NCBI GenBank assembly: GCA_963966185.1 | Contig: CAWZYM010000425.1 | Span: 278,501-342,500 of the forward strand | DNA length: 64,000 nucleotides | DNA from: Rhabditoides inermis | Lineage: Eukaryota; Nematoda; Chromadorea; Rhabditida; Rhabditidae | Direction of reading: 5' to 3' | Part shown: positions 59,294-64,000 of the stretch, one piece after another | How the letters are laid out: every line of letters starts with the position of its first letter | How positions within the stretch are numbered: the first letter of the stretch is position 1 | The notes under the pieces: model-generated | The model's input: only the letters and a program-made list of their open reading frames with translations | Databases searched by the model: none | What the model was told of the DNA's origin: nothing | Position numbers and translations under genes: made by a program

Positions 59294-60305
59294 AGAGAGA
59301 GAGGTAGAGGTAGAGAGAAAGTGAGAGAGGAAGAGAGAATCTCAATCCACCCACCTTGCTCTTGTGGGTGCTGCCGATGTTCATGTCAGCGATCGCGGCA
59401 TGGATGAACTTGCTGACTTCGAGATCAGGCGCATGCAGCGGAGTCTGAAGCGGTCTTTTCAATCTACTCCCGAATCGCCTTCTAAAACGCCTTTTCAGCT
59501 AACCGTCATTTATTTCTAACTGTTACCGACCACTTCGGAAGCGGTATCCGAAGGTATCCGAACCCACCGGTGTGATGAGCGCGTCCCTATGCGCGTGTCT
59601 CTCGCCACACCATTCACACAGCGCCAGCCTGCATTCAGTGCAGAACACCGAGCAGCGCACCTGAGAGACATACATTCATCCAGAATGCCATACTCCTGAA
59701 GAATACTGGCGGATAGAACAGAGGGGTGTATGGTTCCGAGATACTGGCCAACCATGCCTGGGTTCCAGTGTAGGCAGCGGCACGTGGCGGAGCGGAGAAG
59801 AGGCGTCATCTCCTGCAAAACACCAAAAATCAGAACCAACTACTTTTTCAGATCATTCCTGACCCGGAATGTTCTGGCTAATAGGCGAATCAGGATTTCT
59901 TGCGAGGAATAACTAATGTTCATTCTTTTTTCAAAAGCCTGTCGAAGTGCCTCGCGGCCTCGCGATACTCATTCACCACAATTACGTGCACTACTTGGGA
60001 CATGGATCGAAAGTAAATGGGCTCAGAAATTAATACAAGAGGAGGCTAGCGGAATCGCGCATAGGTGTTTTGGTGACAGGGGGTAGTCCGATCATGTCTA
60101 GTAGGCGATGAGCATTGAGACCTCGTAGACATGATCCTTTGTCCTCTCATCCATGCGATGCACCCACTGACACACGAGACACAGGCCGCCCGAGCAGGTC
60201 AGACACCCACGCGCCACCTCCACACTCCCGCACCGGAGACAGGTCTGGAAGGGGGGGGGGGGAGGGAGAGATAGAGAAAGAAAATCATACCTTGTCCTTT
60301 TTCAT
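58307..60305 (-). CDS. B-box-type zinc finger protein, 307-aa model
   Basis: Eleven exons: 60305-60291 (MKKDK), 60244-60122, 60021-59977, 59812-59661, 59628-59568, 59444-59355, 59215-59150, 59088-59038, 58804-58742, 58659-58513, 58417-58307 (TAG). All joints are phase 0 except one (phase 2), which closes correctly; the total is exactly 308 codons. Exon 2 spells C-x2-C-x8-C-x2-C-x4-C-x2-C-x3-H-x8-H, matching the B-box type 1 zinc-binding pattern. Exons 4-5 hold a second Cys/His cluster (CRCLHW ... LCEWCGERHAHRD) resembling a degenerate B-box 2. The C-terminal half is Lys/Glu-rich with short WLNGVDKSAW, DAWLKEAK and GAWVDAQG motifs. No RING is seen upstream. B-boxes mediate protein binding in TRIM-type proteins; the actual role is unknown. 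The least certain exon is 60021-59977, whose donor GTG|GTGAAT is weak. Confidence 0.72.
59234..59330 (+). repeat. (GA)n microsatellite in an intron of the B-box gene
   Basis: A GA run with AGGTAGAG interruptions, inside the intron between exons ending 59,355 and starting 59,215. Confidence 0.9.
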
Positions 60306-62663
60306 CTCCGGTCGACCGCACAGACGCGGTGCGGAATAACGAAATGAAGGTGATCTCGTCTGGGCTCGTCGTCTACGGCTACGACGTCTCGTCTACGGCT
60401 CAAGTTTATGCTAGAAACTGAATTTCATCTCAAAATTTTACTTCAAAATTCCCGTCATTCAAGACGTTTTCGACACTCAACTGTGATGTAACCTCACTTT
60501 TTACCCACAAAGCATTCAAAATCAACTATTTTTTGGGGCAAAAAATAGTTTAAAATCATTTAAAAAAGTTCTAGTTTTCAGGCTTATTAGATGTTATTTG
60601 ATGTTTCCTTTAACTTTTCATCAGTGTAACATCATTTTTAGGTGAAATGGTCACTTTGACTAATGATAAATGTGTTTTATACTGGTTACTTGGTGTTCTA
60701 CACCTTATCTTCATTTTTAGCATATAGTTTATCGTTGAAAAGTGATTGTATGTTCACGTTCTTTCACGTGGTAGTCGTATGTAGTTTACACACAAAATGT
60801 ATAGTGCTACGTTCCTTTAACTAATGATAAATGTGTTTTATACTGGTTACTTGGAAACAAAATGTTCGCCGCAGTCTCCTCCTTCTTCTCTTTACGACTG
60901 TTCTGCCAGAGATAGCATTTCAATTTTCGAAACATTTTCGCATTCCATTCTTCTTTCTCTGTCTTCAATTTCCTCTGTCAACGCAGGTAACTGAACGGTC
61001 TTATAAGACTCTTAATCAAACCACGGCGGATTATTCGCGGAACAGCCATTGAAGAGAAAGTCTCAGGGGCGGGCGCCGCAACGCGTCCCATTTCGCGCCC
61101 TTTTTCGCAGTCTGATCTACCACTTTTCTGTCTGGCTTTAACGCGCGCACTATGTCAAAGACAAATCGATGTGTCAGAGACGGCCAGAGCGGGTAGATCA
61201 AAAGTGACGCGCTGCGTTTGCCGGCCCCTGAAAAACTCTGTTCCGAATAAGCCGCCTTTCGGACAGCCGTGCAAACCTTTCACAGGATCATCCAGAGGCA
61301 GCTGGAGTGGAGTATGCGGTGCGACCGTCTGCTGTTCGGTTGGGGGGATAAATTAACAATCATCAATTACCACATGACCATTCACCATTATTCAATTAAC
61401 GTCAGTTTGCGTTCAGCTCAACATTTCTCACCAAAAACATTATGTTGTCCAATAGTTCTACAGTACCCTGAAGTCTTAAACAGTCAAAATTTCATCACAC
61501 GTTCACAGTTATTTTTTGCAAAGCTGTCATCACACCTAACTAGCGTAGTGGTAACGCTCTAGTTTGAAAAGAATGTTCAATTTGAAAACTTCATCGAAAT
61601 AATATATGTAGTTCGGCTCAAAGGAAGCTGTATGTATGTAGTTCGGCTCAAAGAAAGCTAGTGACATTCAACCGAGTTCTTCGCTATGTTTGTTTCCATG
61701 ACCGCACTGCGAACGACTAAAATCTCTAAAATATTACTTTTCTTTACTAGTTTCTAGTAGAAACCCGCGATCAAGACTTGAATATAAATAAAATGTTCCC
61801 TTTCTTACTTCAGACATGTATCGTGTTCTTACATTGACATGCTTCTATCTCGTCTTCATTAGAGAGGGCGCGCAGCGCCCTCTCTTTTGGCTTAGGATAG
61901 GGCTCGCGCCAGAATTTTCAAGAAGCGATATTCAAAGGTCATGTTAACAACAATGTGGACTCTTCCAATTTATGTTAGTTAGATTCGCACCGTTCCGTAG
62001 GACAGATTATTGGTCGTGGGCATCTTTGTATCTTTTCTCCGAAAGAAGTTATGAGCGATCTCGCGCACCCATGAGGTGAGAGGCCAGCGTGTGGGTGGGT
62101 GGGTGGGTGTCGTGTCCGGTAACTCTGACTCTCTGCCGAAAGCGTACTCTCTCGCGTTTTCTGCGCGTGTTCTCCAACTAGCACTTTGATTGTAGTTCGC
62201 CCCGCCGCCGCCAGCGTCTAATTCGCGCCGGGTTTGCGTTGTTTTGGGTCCGCCAACTATAACCAGGAGAAAGAGCGCAGTAGGCGCGACTCCGAACGGT
62301 AGTGAGAAAATATGTGGGGGAAAACGTTTTGTGAAACGTAACGGCGATCCGAAACGTAACGTGTGATCTGTGGTACATGAGAGTAAGAAGAGAGAGAACG
62401 GCCGAGATTTGTGTTAGTATTTGTAAACGTTGATAGAAGAGCAGAAAGATATAAAGAAACAGAGAGAGAAGGGCAGAAAGTGAGAGTGAGAGAGAGAGAG
62501 AACAGTGAAAGAGAGAGAAGGAACAGTGAAAGAGAGAGAAGGGACGAAGAGAAGGAGAGAACAGAGGGAGTGAGAGATAGTAGTTTTTGATATAATCCAG
62601 ATGAATAGTCATAATTCAGCACATATTCAAAATTTCTATGAAATTTAACAAAAGGACATATAT
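60306..62663. other. Long intergenic region, no gene seen
   Basis: Contains AT-rich sequence, a perfect hairpin at 61,861-61,885, a 30-bp-period duplication at 61,605-61,659 (TATGTAGTTCGGCTCAAAG twice) and purine-rich GA tracts at 62,455-62,580. Several short open frames lack coding character. A partial third copy of the inverted-repeat sequence below (TTTGTGTTAGTATTTGTAAA) lies at 62,408-62,429. Confidence 0.55.
61861..61885. repeat. Perfect GC-rich hairpin
   Basis: AGAGAGGGCGC, loop GCA, GCGCCCTCTCT: 11-bp arms without mismatch. No T-run or gene nearby gives it a role. Confidence 0.8.
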
Positions 62664-62940
62664 TTTCTTTGAAAAGTACTTGCGTAAACAGATGAACTTT
62701 GTCTTATCCCAATGCAGCAAAAGCACATGCATAGAGCGTTTACAAATACTAACACAAACCTGCGCATTCGGGGGGTTCTGTTGATACTAACCAGTGAACA
62801 CAAATAGGAGAAATAAGAGAGAAAGAGAGGAGAGAGAGGTGCAGGTTTGTGTTAGTATTTGTAAACGCTCTATGCATGTGCTTTTGCTGCATTGGGATAA
62901 GACAAAGTTCATCTGTTTACGCAAGTACTTTTCAAAGAAA
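62664..62940. repeat. Perfect 100-bp inverted repeat with 77-bp spacer
   Basis: 62,664-62,763 is the exact reverse complement of 62,841-62,940 over all 100 bases. The arms begin TTTCTTTGAAAAGTACTTGC. The right arm ends about 50 bp before the first recognised exon of the Thr-rich gene. The arms have no diverged position, so the structure is young or maintained. Confidence 0.95.
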
Positions 62941-62993
62941 TTCACGCTGCGGTAGGAATTGTATTTTTTCTGTTTCTCATTGATTCGAAACAG

Positions 62994-64000
62994 GTGAATA
63001 CATTTCGTCAACTGTCGATAGAAGAATGCGCAGAGTTGCGTGGCTGGGGACAGGAAGTCGGCCGCCTTAATGACAAGTGCCACATAACTCACTCCTACAC
63101 TGCATGTGCCCGCGCAGCATTGGGTACGTTTATTTTCAGTTGACTATTCATACGTGAAGTTCAGTTGGATTCTCGGCGGGCTCAGCCAAATATGACTGGA
63201 GCCGCTTCTCGTTTGCCGGATTCCAAGTCATTCACGCTTCCAGCCAAAACTACACAACGTGTGGCCTTCTAGTCTCTCCACGTAACGAAATAGACGACAC
63301 CTATTCTCCGGAGATAATCCAGTCACTGGGACTCTCGCTTCCGCCCCTCCCAAAGGCATCTGATAGAGACGTGAATCAGATGTTCAGCTACAGGAGAGAG
63401 GATGGCGAGACGTGTCCGGAAACGTGGCCTGGGCTGTCTGCGGAAACAACCACGACTAAAGCAATCACAACAGCTAAAGCCACCACAACAGCTAAAGCAA
63501 TCACAACAGCTAAAGCCACCACAACAGCTAAAGCCACCACAACATCTAAAGCCACCACAACATCTAAAGCCACCACAACAGCTAAAGCCACCACAACAGC
63601 TAAAGCCACCACAACAGCTAAAGCCACCACAACAGCTAAAGCCACCACAACATGTAATCACTCGCAATCAGACATATATCGGTTTTAAATACATATTTGT
63701 AGTTCGCAAGTTGACGTGTAACGATTGCGACGTCTCCAGTCTCCCGTTTCAAAAACAGTGCAAGGCTGGGACTACGTGTTTGACCGATTACAAACAGATG
63801 GTCCGCAACGAAAACTTCCCTTGCCAATTCCTATGTCCGGTACGATTGACATTTACTTATTTTTTATTGATTCCGTTTCGAACGTAGTTTTCTAGACGCC
63901 GTACACAATGTACGCGTTCAACTACGACAACAAGCCGGAAACGGTCAATAAGTGGTCGTTGTCCGCCTACATCAAGTGTTTTGTGAACAGAGTCAATGAC
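62994..64000 (+). CDS. Thr-rich, Cys-containing secreted-type protein, partial
   Basis: Four exons in consistent phase: 62,994-63,123 (VNTFRQLSIEECAELRGWG), 63,186-63,653, 63,703-63,839, and 63,896 to the window end. Exon 2 has a Cys-containing domain (FAGFQVIHASSQNYTTCGL, YRREDGETCPETWPG), then about 13 copies of a six-residue TTAKAT-type repeat, a mucin-like O-glycosylation substrate. Exon 3 is Cys-rich (KLTCNDCDVSS, QCKAGTTCLTDYKQM, PCQFLCP). Exon 4 continues open (TPYTMYAFNYDNKPETVNKW). The true start is upstream of, or within, 62,970-62,994; a CAG before GTG could be an acceptor, or the frame may simply extend back as IDSKQ. Extracellular location is inferred from composition; no signal peptide is visible. 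The family is not recognised. Confidence 0.7.

Overview
The window is eukaryotic and most probably from a rhabditid nematode. Genes have many short introns (about 40-60 bp) with TTTTCAG-type acceptors. There is a Tc5-like DNA transposon remnant, CR1/jockey-like LINEs, and a Mutator-like gene with an FLYWCH-type zinc-binding region. The species cannot be named from this sequence. Coding calls come from splice-phase reasoning and motif recognition; no database search was possible.

Region 1 (1-38,102) is satellite DNA. A 30-bp monomer, whose core TTGTTCCATTGTGGAACAA is a perfect 8-bp-arm hairpin, runs forward (1-20,100), flips (20,101-30,602), is interrupted by an unrelated 11-bp satellite (30,603-33,396), and runs forward again to 38,102. 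Variant monomers show higher-order repeats, a 2.06-2.09 kb tandem duplication, and a large inverted repeat centred near 20,850. The very long open frames here are artefacts of a 30-bp period lacking stops.

Region 2 (38,101-38,868) is a 768-bp defective Tc5-like transposon with 62-bp terminal inverted repeats, lying exactly at the satellite edge.

Region 3 (39,284-57,391) is a large interrupted inverted duplication. The right arm (54,266-57,391) carries a complete 168-aa gene model. The left arm starts inside that gene's intron 2, is frameshifted, and was later invaded by a 1.4-kb insertion with GTAC direct repeats and by a 4.9-kb LINE with AAGAT target-site duplication. The right arm preserves both empty sites. 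The LINE (43,683-48,591, minus) has intact ORF1 and ORF2, a canonical A AAA AAC -1 frameshift heptamer joining them, and 22 tandem 18-bp monomers in its 5' UTR. Between the arms lies a roughly 20-exon Mutator-like transposase gene (48,851-53,501, minus) with candidate D, D, E residues, a fourfold tandem exon duplication, and a 5'-truncated LINE in its last intron.

Region 4 (57,392-64,000) is gene territory. A complete 307-aa model with an N-terminal B-box-1-like zinc finger lies at 58,307-60,305 (minus). The 5' part of a secreted-looking, Thr-rich, Cys-containing gene (62,994 to the window end, plus) follows a perfect 100-bp inverted repeat.
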